Positions 1 through 10,604 of a DNA stretch of 64,000 bases are shown here, one piece after another. Position 1 is the first letter of the stretch; every line of letters begins with the position of its first letter. The translations under genes were made by a program, and so were the position numbers. The stretch is from NCBI RefSeq assembly GCF_964340395.1, contig NC_135563.1:22270309-22334308 (forward strand), read 5' to 3'. This DNA comes from Glandiceps talaboti (lineage: Eukaryota > Hemichordata > Enteropneusta > Spengelidae). Below the pieces are notes generated by a model. The model had not been told where the DNA came from and made no database searches. It saw only the letters and a list, made by a program, of their open reading frames with translations.

Positions 1-84
<84 letters not shown>

Positions 85-274
85 CCAACCAACCAACCAA
101 CCAACCAACCAACCAACCAACCAACCAACCAACCAACCAACCAACCAACCAACCAACCAACCAACCAACCAACCAACCAACCAACCAACCAACCAACCAA
201 CCAACCAATCAATCAATCAATCAACCAATCAACCAACCAACCAACCACCAACCAACCAATCTATCTATCAATCT
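1..274. repeat. TCAA/CCAA tetranucleotide microsatellite
   Basis: The window opens inside a tetranucleotide array. About 21 TCAA units run to base 84, then some 30 CCAA units, then a mixed stretch of TCAA, CCAA and CTAT-like units that decays by about base 274. The sharp switch from TCAA to CCAA shows that one single-base variant spread through the array after it formed. The array is cut by the window edge, so its full length is unknown. Confidence 0.97.
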
Positions 275-651
275 AAAAACTTTTCCACACTGGTCAGTTT
301 ATCAGTATGTTGAATACTGATGTTTTGGAAAGAATGTACATCTTATACTCAATTCAAAATTCAATTTATGAAAAGAAAAGCAAAAGAAAGGAAAAGAATT
401 TAAGTAGTTTTAGACTGAAAGACCCAGTTGTTGGGCCACTTATGTAACCATTCACTACCCCAGTTGGTGGGCCACCTATGTAACCACTCACTACCCCATA
501 TGGAGCAATGTATTAACAGAAACATCAAAGACATATTTCAGGCTCGAAAAGTAGCTGTTCAAAAAGACAAGAAAGATGTCCTCAGTATCAGAATATCTAG
601 AAATGATTTTTGAATGCAGACTCAGCTGTGTGAGTTGAAAAATTGATAACG

Positions 652-665
652 GTTGTCATGGTAAC
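652..665. promoter_or_regulatory. RFX X-box-like site
   Basis: GTTGTCATGGTAAC is a near-palindrome that fits the X-box pattern GTNRCC, 0-3 bases, RGYAAC bound by RFX factors in animals, with one deviation. It is one of several such sites scattered through the window. No promoter or gene start is visible beside it, so function is inferred from motif only. Confidence 0.3.
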
Positions 666-1154
666 GATAGTGTGTCAAATATAACATTTGTTAATATTTG
701 ATGATATCTGTACTATGACAGCACAGTGTGAATAGCATATTGAAAACTTCAATCAGCATGAGGTGAAAGTGGGATAGTATATTTTCAATCAGACAACCAA
801 CAATACGTTTACAGAAGTATTTTTAAAATTCCAATAATTTGACACTGCATGTCAATTAGACTTAGAGGTCCATTTTATCTAGAAATAATGTACTTATAAG
901 CTGAAATTATGAATCATTTGGGATACTGATTTTTTTACATATTGATATTCTATTTGAATATTCATGATATCATGTACATTATTACACATGTAGTCATTTG
1001 ATATTAGTGTCACATTTACATATTCTTAAAGTCATTTGTGTTCTGGTGTGCAAATAATTACTTCAAATGGGTAGAAAATAGACAATATATTCATTTTAAC
1101 ACCACAAGTAGCAAATGTATGATTATTGATTTCTTTTGATATTTTGTAGTGCAG

Positions 1155-1220
1155 GAAAGTTTCTCTGGAAAATACAATGAGGATATGTTTTCCTTCATGT
1201 CATACATAGAAAATCAATGA
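1155..1220 (+). CDS. Possible terminal coding exon, unknown gene
   Basis: A T-rich tract ending in TGTAGTGCAG could act as a 3' splice site. From base 1155 a frame reads 21 codons (ESFSGKYNEDMFSF, then MSYIENQ) to a TGA at 1218-1220. The residue mix, with acids, aromatics and glycine, is more protein-like than neighbouring translations. An AATAAA follows about 330 bases downstream. If real it is the last exon of a plus-strand gene whose other exons lie left of the window. The family is not recognised, and a chance frame of this length is quite possible. Confidence 0.2.
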   Translation, partial: ESFSGKYNEDMFSFMSYIENQ

Positions 1221-2029
1221 TCAACCCATTTATGTTGTTTATAAGTACCATAAAACGTGACAGTGTGGATTTCAGGCTGTATAGAATGGCTGGTTGCCTG
1301 CAACCGTATGATTGTCGATTGCTACACTATTTGTACATTATGTTACTGTTAGTATCGGGGTGAAAACAACTGCATGGATTCGTTGAAATAGATTGTTGAA
1401 TCTTATACCTCCACCAGTCTGCTACTGAACTGTCTATTAGACATTAAAAGGAATCATAATCACAGGTTTATGAGTTCATATAACTGAAAGCTTTCCAATA
1501 TATACCTCACATCATTATGTTATCATCAGTATTTGTTTTTCAAAACTTAATAAAAAAAGATTGAATTTCTGCAGAATGTAGCATTATTTCAATAACATTT
1601 ACTGATGTAATAGTCAACAGTCTGGGAATTATGTTCTTCTATATTTCTTTATATATTTTTTTGCAATATATAAGATAATGAAAGACATAAAAGATGCCAC
1701 AGGGAAAGTATCAAGCCTACCTTTTTGTTGTTTATTAGGATTTCTCAAGATAGGCAGACGCATAACCTGCAAGCAATTAAATTTTATGAAATAACCATCA
1801 TGCAAGCACTATCTGTTACACAACCATATCACTTTACTCTGGGGTGTTACATTTTACCACTTCAGCATTTTAATTTGATAAATTTGGTTTTCATTTTCAA
1901 CTGAAAGGTACATTTGGCAAACACATGAATCATTAAATGTAATGACTTCCTCCATCCTTTAGATTCTTAGCTGAGATATTTTGTCCTAACTATTCTTTCT
2001 TGTACTTTAAATCTTAACATTTTTTGCCA

Positions 2030-2210
2030 CATTTGTAAGTCAGAAAGCTGAGAAGAATTGAGATAGTCCATTTGTAGAAGTCAAAAGGTTGAAAACAAAA
2101 TACAAATTTATTTTTTCCCCATTTGTAAGTCAGAAAGCTGAAAAGAATTGGGATAGTCCATTTGTAGAAGTCAAAAGGTTGAAAACAAAATACATTTGTA
2201 AGTCAGAACA
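2030..2210. repeat. Tandem duplication, 73-90-bp unit
   Basis: A unit beginning CATTTGTAAGTCAGAAAG starts at 2030 and again at 2120, and a partial third copy starts at 2193. The first copy carries an extra T-rich segment, so spacings are 90 and 73 bases. The copies differ at only a few positions, which indicates a fairly recent duplication. Confidence 0.9.
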
Positions 2211-2476
2211 TTGAAAGAAGATGCTAAATACTCCGTGAAGAAAGCAAAGCTATACAAAAGAAAAAAGCACTTTCAGTAACAGATTTTTTCTTCAAAATTG
2301 TATAATTGTAAATTGAGTTCAAACAAAACTTACTACTTTATCTTTTTGTATTGGTGACTAAATAATTAAGGGGTCACTAATTTCACTTTTTTAAAAAGTG
2401 ATTTTGGACAGCTGTATTTGAAGTATCCACTTTCCCTGATTGACATGTCAAGTGGAATTTGTGTTTATGTACAAAT

Positions 2477-2550
2477 GTATACTCCCAGGGAGTTGAGGTT
2501 ATGTGTGGTCATTGTGCCGATATAGGTCTGTACTGGGGTAACAATTGTAC
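2477..2550 (+). mobile_element. SINE body fragment
   Basis: This stretch matches the central body of the longer SINE at 24431-24854. Both have CCCAGGGAGTTGAG, then a segment reading TTGTGCCGATATAGGTCTGT here and TTGTGTCGCTATAGACCTGT there, then GGGTAACAATTGTA against GGGTAATAATTGTA. The tRNA-like head and the 3' tail are not recognisable here, so it is an old or 5'-truncated copy in the same orientation. Confidence 0.7.
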
Positions 2551-2807
2551 TAGTCTTAGATAAATATGCTGCTGTATTTATCCTAGAGGACGTACACCCT
2601 TCTACAAGTAGTGACTGGACTGGATGATAGCAAAAGTAAGTTGTGTTCAGAATTTTGACCCAATTATCGTTCACCAGACAACAACAATCAACAGCTTGTG
2701 AATGTATAACAACCATGAAGTGTTATTGAAGCTGCAGTGTTCAGTTGTAACCCCTGACAATTCAAATCAGATAAAACATCTTTACATGTTTTGATTATTT
2801 TAGAATT

Positions 2808-3165
2808 TGGGAACCTCAGTAAAAATGATTGGGGAACTGAGGTAGCTATTTTATCTGCACTGTCAAGAACAACAACATTGGTAGGTAAACTGGTAAAAGA
2901 TAACTCAGAAACTCAGGTAGATTTCACCTAGTTTAACCACCCTTTACATAAAACACTGGCAGGGAACCCTGGGAAAATGACTGGAGATTTTACCCACTAT
3001 CAAACACTGATACTGAAGGACTCAAGCAGTTTTATTTACTTCACCCATAAAGCACTTGTAAGGGTTATGACTGGTAAACTCAAGTAGATTTACCTTCTTA
3101 CTGCCTTTAACAGAAACAGTGCACTGTAGGGAACCTCAATAAATGACTGGCAAACACTAAAGGTG
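2808..3165 (+). repeat. Dispersed repeat family (GGGAACC/GTAAAATGACT), tandem copies
   Basis: Phrases such as GGGAACCTCAGTAAAAATGA, GGGAACCCTGGGAAAATGAC and GGGAACCTCAATAAATGACT recur, separated by segments like ACTCAGGTAGATTTCACC and ACTCAAGTAGATTTACC. Together they make about three decayed units of roughly 120-150 bases. Related pieces occur at 12822-12865 (same orientation) and at 25650-25770 and 45965-46175 (opposite orientation), so this is a dispersed family that has also duplicated locally. The class is unknown. Confidence 0.55.
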
Positions 3166-3419
3166 TTTGAACCCCTAGACATGAGAGAAAGGAGATTTCA
3201 TATTAACGAATGACAGTAATGTTTTGAACTAAATGGTATTAAAGTCATGAGTAGATGTTATTGACTTCAGTACAAATCCTGATAATCTACTACATTATTG
3301 AATGGCTGCTATAGATATTTCTGGCGCAGTTAAATTTTTACCATAACTGGTGACAGGATAAGTAATGAGCCCTCTTGTGACTTCTGACTGCCCCTGGAGT
3401 TAGGATAGAGGGCACTCTA

Positions 3420-3790
3420 ATCTGTCTGCTGTCGTATTGCTGTTTCTATTTTAACACTATTGGTCTGGGTATTGCTGTATGGTTCTATTTCAATACAATT
3501 GGTCTGAGGTTTTTTAACACCAAGTCTGTATTTCATGGTTTTATCATATGGTACCAATTGTTGTAATAGTGCTGTGGTTTTCTTGATGGTGTTTTTACAT
3601 CCAGTCTGTCTTCTGTAGTTTGCATCATGGTGTTTTTACATCTAATCTGTCATCTGTGGTTTTCTTGCATGGTGCAAAAACACAAAATCTGTCAGCTGTG
3701 GTTTTCTTGTGTGATGTTTGTTACACCAAATCTATTTGCTGTGGTTTTCCTGTCTGGCAGTTGTCAGTATCACACCAAGACTGTATATTG
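3420..3790. repeat. Degenerate minisatellite, about 45-bp unit
   Basis: Variants of CTGTGGTTTTCTTG followed by GTGTTTTTACA or ACACCAAATCTGT recur about seven times. Unit lengths drift and substitutions are many, so this is an old array. A 65-codon open frame at 3620-3817 arises from the stop-poor repeat phrase and is not taken as a gene. Confidence 0.7.
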
Positions 3791-4230
3791 ACTGGGTTCC
3801 TATCAGAATATAAATGATCATAAATTATGTACCTTTTATTAATTTTTAATGTGTGTTTTTTGTTGAGATGTGTATATCTAAATTTGTAAACACTACATAT
3901 GCCTGTGTATGGGATAAATTATAGATTGTGTTAGTTTGAAACATGAACATATCGTATACTCATAGCTGAATCTGCATGGAGAATACTTGGAGTACAGACA
4001 AAAAATTAATTAAGAAGTACAAGAAAAGTTTAAGAGTGACCTTGCAGGACTTGGAAATAATCTAATTATAGTAAAGTGTTGGCAGTTAGACTGGACAATT
4101 TATGCTTAAGTAATTTGCTTCAGAGTCAAGTCAATTAATTATTAGACTGTAAATAATTAATGTTGAGATCCATGCAGAATTAAGTTTTCATAGTGTATGA
4201 TAAATAGTTTGAAGCTGTATTTCATATGCT

Positions 4231-4571
4231 AGTCTTGGTTACCCAGACTCTTTCCTCTCAGGTCTCTTCTAAAAGACCACCACAAGCGAGAGTCTTGGGA
4301 AACCATGCATATTCCAACTACTCCATGTCAGAAGTCACACAGTACATTTCTTCCAATAAGTTATAAAAAATGGGCTTACAAGGCCTGTTTGTTGTTTGAT
4401 GTATCACAATCGTTTAGCCTGCAATGTTGGATGTGAAGTATTACCCCAGCATGCACTGCTCTAGAAGCTTCTTCCTGCGAGGAGGAGTTGGAATTTCATT
4501 TCTCCAGACTCTCGCTTGGGGTGGTCTTTTAGGCTGAGCCCCCAGTGGCGAGAGTTTGGTTAAATGAGACT
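4231..4571. mobile_element. Foldback/MITE-like element with inverted arms
   Basis: The left arm contains AAAAGACCACCACAAGCGAG and the right arm (4504-4532) contains its near-exact complement, ACTCTCGCTTGGGGTGGTCTTTT. The similarity extends outward to AGTCTTGGTTACCC on the left and a TTTGGTTAAATGAGACT-like end on the right. About 340 bases are enclosed, with no coding capacity. Length, inverted ends and lack of an ORF fit a non-autonomous DNA transposon. The superfamily is unassigned because a clear target-site duplication cannot be picked out. Confidence 0.65.
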
Positions 4572-4692
4572 ATTCATGAATGAATATGTATTTGTAAGTG
4601 TATTATCGGAATGGTGATGACTGAAGAATTGATAGTATATGTCAATGTAGTCTGATCACTTTGGGCCTGAATGTCAAGTACTACACATTAAC

Positions 4693-4740
4693 CGGGGGCG
4701 GTGAGGGGGGGGGGGGGCTGGGGGGGGGGATGGGTAGGTG
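4693..4740 (+). repeat. Poly-G tract, G-quadruplex-prone
   Basis: A run of about 45 bases is nearly all G, with isolated C, T and A. It includes blocks of more than ten and of nine or more consecutive Gs. Such a strand can fold into G-quadruplexes by known sequence rules. It lies between two foldback elements in otherwise AT-rich DNA. Confidence 0.9.
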
Positions 4741-4780
4741 AAGCCCTACAAGTACAATGTGGGAAGGATGATCATATAGT

Positions 4781-5021
4781 CCTGTCCCCACCTGAATCAA
4801 TTTCAATCTGATTCAAATTGAATTGATTCAGTTAAATCAGTTCAAAATCATTTCTTGTCCCCACGAGAAAAGTGAGCAATAGCTTTCAATTCATCAGTTT
4901 TGCTATTGTATCTGTTCTCAACCAATTAACGTGGAATTGGTGCGAAACCAACCCCTAAGGTGGTAATTCAAATTAATTCATTTAAATCAGTTCAAGCTGG
5001 TTTAGTGCATGTGGGGACAAG
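4781..5021. mobile_element. MITE-like element with TGTCCCCAC ends
   Basis: The left end begins CCTGTCCCCACCTGAAT and the right end, read on the other strand, begins CTTGTCCCCACATGCA. The subterminal regions of both arms are rich in AATTGAAT and TTAAATCAGTTCAA phrases that pair with each other. About 240 bases, no coding capacity. Flanking sequence on both sides (4735-4780 and from 5070) belongs to the same GAAGCCCTACAAGT minisatellite, which suggests insertion into that array. Confidence 0.65.
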
Positions 5022-5084
5022 AGAAACTACTTCGATTTGGTATGGATCGAGTGGTTATCAGAATAAAGTCCAAGAAGTATACTG

Positions 5085-5335
5085 TGGAGTGGTGATGACT
5101 GAAGTCCTACAAGTGTACTGTATGGTAGTGTGGCTGCATGAATCCCTGCAAGTGTATTGTATGGAGTATGTGGTGATAATTGGTCCTACAAGTGTACTGG
5201 TGCGGGATGGCATGGTGACGACTGAAGCCCTGCAAGTGTATACCTTATAGAGTGGTGATGACTAAAGCCATACAAGTGTAACATATGGAGTGGTGATGAC
5301 TGAAACCATACAAGTGTACTGTTATCTAGTGGTGA
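5085..5335. repeat. Minisatellite, about 40-bp unit
   Basis: A unit built on GGAGTGGTGATGACTGAAG and CTACAAGTGTACTGTAT recurs about six times with many substitutions and small indels. Isolated unit-like pieces at 4607-4625 and 4735-4765 suggest the array once extended left and was interrupted by the element at 4781. The open frame at 4960-5250 is a by-product of the repeat and the MITE end. Confidence 0.8.
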
Positions 5336-6997
5336 ATCTTTACCAACTTTGCCTCATTAATTGTCTGGCATGACATTACCTCTTAACCAACATTGCTACA
5401 CTTTCTTTGCACTGACAGTGTTAAATATTAATGTACAACTTGACAACACTTGAACTTTAAGGTAAACTAAATATTGGGACGTTTATTTGGATATTTTTTA
5501 GACAGTCAGTTGACTAATGTAACAATTGTAGGTCAGTTCTTGTTGTGCCAGACGATAACATGTGAACTTGTTAAAATAACATGTTTTGTCAAGCCACTCT
5601 GATTTAGCAATGGTCTCTTGGATATTTGTCTGCTGAGTCTGGCAATGAAATCTAACAACGTTGGTATGATTTTTGTCCAGTCAGACGATGTTGAGGTGTC
5701 ATGGGAGTTTTGTTGTAGTCAGAATTAGCACAATGGTAATCTTAGCTGTAAAGTTAGAAATCAGCCACTGTTTAATAGACTAATGGAGTGCATGAAAGAA
5801 AGGATATTACAGTTATTATGAAATGTAGCCCTCACCATTTGTATTGCATATACTACCTACTGACAAAATGTTCACACATTCTAATCTGTGTAGAATTTCA
5901 TGTAGCAAGAGAGACAGTTGAACGTGTGAACGGCAAAAGAAAACGATCCTCTTAGCAATTAGGTCTTTCTTAAGATAACTATTATACCTTGAATATAAAG
6001 GAATAATCAATAAACTCTGATATACTTACAGATAACATGTTAACAGCCTCTGGAACACTATGCCTTATATTATCTCGTAAGCTCAGGAAGCAAACTTTGT
6101 TCCTTTAGAACAAATCTCACCTTCTCCTAAAACAAAAGTTCAAAAGTCTAACTTTATCTATGATGCATAATAAAATGGAAAGTTAATATATTAAATCTCT
6201 TTGGATGTCACATTATGTCACCACAGGCAGGTACTACACAAATTTGAAACTAATGTTTTAATCGGCCAAGTATTGAATCCTGGGTATAGATATCAGTGGA
6301 GCCATGAAGATTACATGGGATTATATTCTTCTCCTCGACCAACTGTATCCCAGGCAACAGTTTTTCATACCAAAATTTTAGTTCTAATTCATAATGGTCC
6401 TTTAGGTTTATACAGGTATAAGGCAAAAAAAAAGAAGACAATTGTTTCTAGTCAGGAGTTTGTTTAAAGTGGTGTGATGTGCAATTCTTTTTTTAAATTC
6501 TCAACAAACCTGTCACTCAGTCTACTATTTATGACAGTTACTGTTCTTTTTATGTAGTACTTTAGAGCAATTGTGTATGTGGGGCAGATGTCATTTGCTT
6601 GTTCATGACTGGCTCTGCAGTTGTCTTCACCGAAGTAGGGAAGGTTATTTTTGTGTTTCCCCACAGATCTGCAGACTGCACCAGCTGGACAAACACACAC
6701 AAAAAAAAGACAAGCGTGGAGGTATTTAAGTGATGCACATACTGACCAGAAACAATTCTTTTTTTCTTTTCTTTTTTGCCTAATAAACACTTTTCAACTG
6801 AGAGATATCGTTGACCAACCTAAGGATAATTGACCTACATCCCCAGTGTTCTGCTGTAAAAACAACAAATGTTGCATGCAGCCAGGATTCAATCCCACAA
6901 ATGTCACATGTCATGTGACTTGAAGCATTGAAATCCCTCTAATCCAACCCAAGGCACTCACCTAGTACTTATGGATTCCTAATGACTATAGTGGCAT
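5336..6997. other. Anonymous sequence with minor open frames
   Basis: No gene can be assigned. Two frames overlap on opposite strands at 6201-6467 (+) and 6464-6790 (-). The minus frame has a cysteine-containing stretch (CPAGAVCRSVG) but no usable start, splice pattern or known domain that I can see. A piece at 6077-6150 resembles the arm of the foldback element at 23319. Confidence 0.5.
6077..6150 (+). mobile_element. Fragment related to the 23319 foldback arm
   Basis: GTAAGCTCAGGAAGCAAACT followed by a CTTCTCCTAAAACAAAAGTT segment resembles the left arm at 23343-23405, which reads ATAAGCTCAAGAAGCGAAAT and later CCCCTGGCAAAAGTTAAC. Spacing is conserved roughly but identity is modest, so this is at best an old relic. 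Confidence 0.3.
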
Positions 6998-9816
6998 GTA
7001 TAAACTTGTTTCTCAAAGTTCAGATCCTAATATAGCTAACTTGTATAATGTTGTTTCTCAAAGTTCTGATCGTAATATAGCTAACTTGTATAAGGTTGTT
7101 TCTCCAAGTTCAGATCCTAATATAGCTAACTTGTAAAGGTTGTTTCTGAAAGTTCAGATCCATATAGCTAACTTGTAAAGGTTGTTTCTCAAAGTTCAGA
7201 TCCTAATATAGCTAACTTGTATAATGTTGTTTCTCAAAGTTCAGATCCTAATATAGCTAACTTGTATAATGTTGTTTCTCAAAGTTCAGATCCTATTATA
7301 GCTAACTTGTAAAGGTTGTTTCTCAAAGTTCAGATCCTAATATAGCTAACTTGTATAATGTTGTTTCTCAAAGTTCAGATCCTATTATAGCTAACTTGTA
7401 AAGGTTGTTTCTCAAAGTTCAGATCCTAATATAGCTAACTTGTATAATGTTGTTTCTCAAAGTTCAGATCCTAATATAGCTAACTTGTATAAGGTTGTTT
7501 CTCAAAGTTCAGATCCTATTATAGCTAACTTGTAAAGGTTGTTTCTCAAAGTTCAGATCCTAATATAGCTAACTTGTATAATGTTGTTTCTCAAAGTTCA
7601 GATTCTATTATAGCTAACTTGTATAAACTTGTTTCTCAAAGTTCAGATCCTAATATAGCTAACTTGTATAATGTTGTTTCTCAAAGTTCAGATCCTAATA
7701 TAGCTAACTTGTATAATGTTGTTTTCCCAAAGTTCAGATCCTAATATAGCTAACTTGTATAATGTTGTTTCTCAAAGTTCAGATCCTATTATAGCTAACT
7801 TGTATAATGTTGTTTTCCCAAAGTTCAGATCCTAATATAGCTAACTTGTATAAGGTTGTTTCTCAAAGTTCAGATCCTAATATAGCTAACTTGTATAATG
7901 TTGTTTCTCAAAGTTCAGATCCTATTATAGCTAACTTGTAAAGGTTGTTTCTCAAAGTTCAGATCCTAATATAGCTAACTTGTATAATGTTGTTTCTCAA
8001 AGTTCAGATCCTATTATAGCTAACTTGTAAAGGTTGTTTCTCAAAGTTCAGATCCTAATATAGCTAACTTGTATAATGTTGTTTCTCAAAGTTCAGATCC
8101 TAATATAGCTAACTTGTATAAGGTTGTTTTCTCAAAGTTCAGATCCTAATATAGCTAACTTGTATAATTTTGTTTTCTCAAAGTTCAGATCCTAATATAG
8201 CTAACTTGTATAAGGTTGTTTCTCAAAGTTCAGATCCTAATATAACTAACTTGTAAAGGTTGTTTCTCAAAGTTCAGATCCATATAGCTAACTTGTATAA
8301 TGTTGTTTCTCAAAGTTCAGATCCTATTATAGCTAACTTGTAAAGGTTGTTTCTCAAAGTTCAGATCCTAATATAGCTAACTTGTATAATGTTGTTTCTC
8401 AAAGTTCAGATTCTATTATAGCTAACTTGTATAAACTTGTTTCTCAAAGTTCAGATCCTAATATAGCTAACTTGTATAATGTTGTTTCTCAAAGTTCAGA
8501 TCCTAATATAGCTAACTTGTATAATGTTGTTTTCCCAAAGTTCAGATCCTAATATAGCTAACTTGTATAATGTTGTTTCTCAAAGTTCAGATCCTATTAT
8601 AGCTAACTTGTATAATGTTGTTTTTCCAAAGTTCAGATCCTAATATAGCTAACTTGTATAAGGTTGTTTCTCAAAGTTCAGATCCTATTATAGCTAACTT
8701 GTATAATGTTGTTTTTCCAAAGTTCAGATCCTAATATAGCTAACTTGTATAAGGTTGTTTCTCAAAGTTCAGATCCTAATATAACTAACTTGTATAATGT
8801 TGTTTCTGAAAGTTCAGATCCTAATATAGCTAACTTGTATAAGGTTGTTTCTCAAAGTTCAGATCCTAATATAACTAACATGTATAAGGTTGTTTTCTCA
8901 AAGTTCAGATCCTAATATAGCTAACTTGTATAAGGTTGTTTCTCAAAGTTCAGATCCTAATATAGCTAACTTGTAAAGGTTGTTTCTGAAAGTTCAGATC
9001 CATATAGCTAACTTGTATAAGCTTGTTTCTCAAAGTTCAGATCCTAATATAGCTAACTTGTATAATGTTGTTTCTCAAAGTTCAGATCCTAATATAACTA
9101 ACATGTATAAGGTTGTTTTCTCAAAGTTCAGATCCTAATATAGCTAACTTGTATAAGGTTGTTTCTCAAAGTTCAGATCCTATTATAGCTAACTTGTAAA
9201 GGTTGTTTCTGAAAGTTCAGATCCATATAGCTAACTTGTATAATGTTGTTTCTCAAAGTTCAGATCCTATTATAGCTAACTTGTAAAGGTTGTTTCTCAA
9301 AGTTCAGATCCTAATATAGCTAACTTGTATAATGTTGTTTCTCAAAGTTCAGATCCTAATATAACTAACTTGCAAAGGTAACGTTTTCTCAAAGTTCAGA
9401 TCCTAATATAGCTAACTTGTATAATGTTGTTTCTCAAAGTTCAGATCCTAATATAGCTAACTTGTATAATGTTGTTTCTCAAAGTTCAGATCCTATTATA
9501 GCTAACTTGTAAAGGTTGTTTCTGAAAGTTCAGATCCATATAGCTAACTTGTATAATGTTGTTTCTCAAAGTTCAGATCCTAATATAGCTAACTTGTATA
9601 ATGTTGTTTCTCAAAGTTCAGATCCTAATATAGCTAACTTGTATAATGTTGTTTCTCAAAGTTCAGATCCTAATATAGCTAACTTGTAAAGGTTGTTTCT
9701 CAAAGTTCAGATCCTAATATAGCTAACTTGTATAATGTTGTTTCTCAAAGTTCAGATCCTAATATAGCTAACTTGTATAATGTTGTTTCTCAAAGTTCAG
9801 ATCCTATAGCTAACTA
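6998..9816. repeat. 2.8-kb tandem array of a 45-bp unit
   Basis: About 63 copies of a unit that contains GTTTCTCAAAGTTCAGATCC and TATAGCTAACTTGTATAATG. Subtypes include TATAATGTT, TATAAGGTT, TATAAACTT and the shorter TAAAGGTT junctions, TCCTAATATAG against TCCTATTATAG, and TTTTCCCAAAG against TTTCTCAAAG. Diagnostic variants recur together: the rare GATTCTATTATAG joined to TATAAACTT appears at 7601 and again at 8409, 808 bases or about 18 units apart, so blocks of many units were duplicated together. The 45-base unit is 15 codons, giving an in-frame SSDPNIANLYKVVSQ repeat at 8706-8915, but shorter units break the frame elsewhere. Confidence 0.98.
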
Positions 9817-9989
9817 CTATTAGTCAACAACTGAGTTTATAATCTTAAATTTTGCGATAAGTTTTTGGTGCTAATACCAACTAGTATATATATAAACTAA
9901 AGTAATAATACTAATAGACAACAAAAAATAACAAAATAAGGTTAATACAAAAGTGTAAACTTGAGGTAAGATAAATGTAATACATAATA

Positions 9990-10440
9990 TCTTTCAACTC
10001 TGTATAACGTCTTTCCTTTTGATACATGCTGAAATATGAGTCAAAACATTCAAAATTACCATTACTTTCCCTGATTTTTCTTTGATATTACTGGCGCTAG
10101 TATAATTATGTTATTCTCCAATATTTTTCTTCATTCAGCAGGAAAATTTGAGCAACCTAAGGGTTTTGTCACCATCTAGCAACTCATAGCAGTGAGTGAC
10201 AAAGCCCCCTTAGGTCACTTGTATTTTCCATGGCTAAAGGAAGAAAAATATTGGGGAATAACAACATCTAAATATTACTTTCACCTGACATTAGTGAAAT
10301 AGTCTCTGAATATGACCAAATTTGAAATTTGAAATATGTTACATTGTCATGTCATGATGAAGTAGCTAGGCTACGATGTACACTGTCAAATTTGCTGGAT
10401 TATGGAATGTAGTGAGTTGAAAACATGCATTGAACAAAGC
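9990..10440 (+). mobile_element. Hairpin dispersed element, copy 1
   Basis: The core pairs with itself: TTCTCCAATATTTTTCTT on the left with AAGAAAAATATTGGGGAATA on the right, and CCTAAGGGTTTTGTCACC with GTGACAAAGCCCCCTTAGGT inside. The flank AATATGAGTCAAAACATTCAA and the GGCGCTAGTATAATTATG segment also occur in the copies at 15540-15960 (reverse orientation) and 58930-59215. The boundaries are approximate. No ORF is present, so it is a non-autonomous foldback or MITE family. Confidence 0.7.
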
Positions 10441-10526
10441 AAAACTATACATAATGTATGGAAATGAACCTTACAAAATTTAATTTATTTTTCTCTTAAT
10501 TTTCACCAGAATGAGCTAGCTACCGA

Positions 10527-10604
10527 TTGATTGACCTTTAGGTTAAATCATGTTGATTGACCTTTAGGTTAAATCATGTTGATTGACCTTTAGGTTAAAT
10601 CATG
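10527..10604. repeat. 26-bp unit, three tandem copies
   Basis: Three perfect copies of a 26-base unit that starts TTGATTGACCTTTAGGTTAA, with a start at 10527, 10553 and 10579. Perfect identity implies recent expansion. The phrase GACCTTTAGGTT resembles the GACCTAAAGGTC core in the nearby hairpin family, which may be coincidence. Confidence 0.97.

Larger units (their letters stand above)
275..2029. other. Anonymous AT-rich sequence
   Basis: No gene, RNA or repeat can be named over most of this stretch; stops are frequent in all frames. A 20-bp phrase containing GGGCCACTTATGTAACCA recurs in altered form around 434-490, a short local duplication that makes a meaningless 61-codon open frame. An RFX-like site at 652-665 and a possible terminal exon at 1155-1220 are listed separately. 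A poly(A)-signal-like AATAAA occurs near 1549. Confidence 0.6.

Noticed and set aside
6464-6790. Minus-strand 108-codon frame with CPAGAVCRSVG
   Set aside because: Starts in a lysine-rich poly-A-derived stretch, overlaps another frame on the plus strand and has no splice signals or recognised domain.
6875-6895. tRNA gene suggested by a B-box-like GGATTCAATCC
   Set aside because: No A box at proper distance and no acceptor stem or anticodon arm on either strand. A similar T-arm-like CAGGTTTGAATTCCTG at 40268 was rejected for the same reason.
6998-9816. CRISPR-like regular spacing of repeats
   Set aside because: Units are contiguous, with no unique spacers, in a eukaryotic context. The same holds for the arrays at 18684 and 33452.
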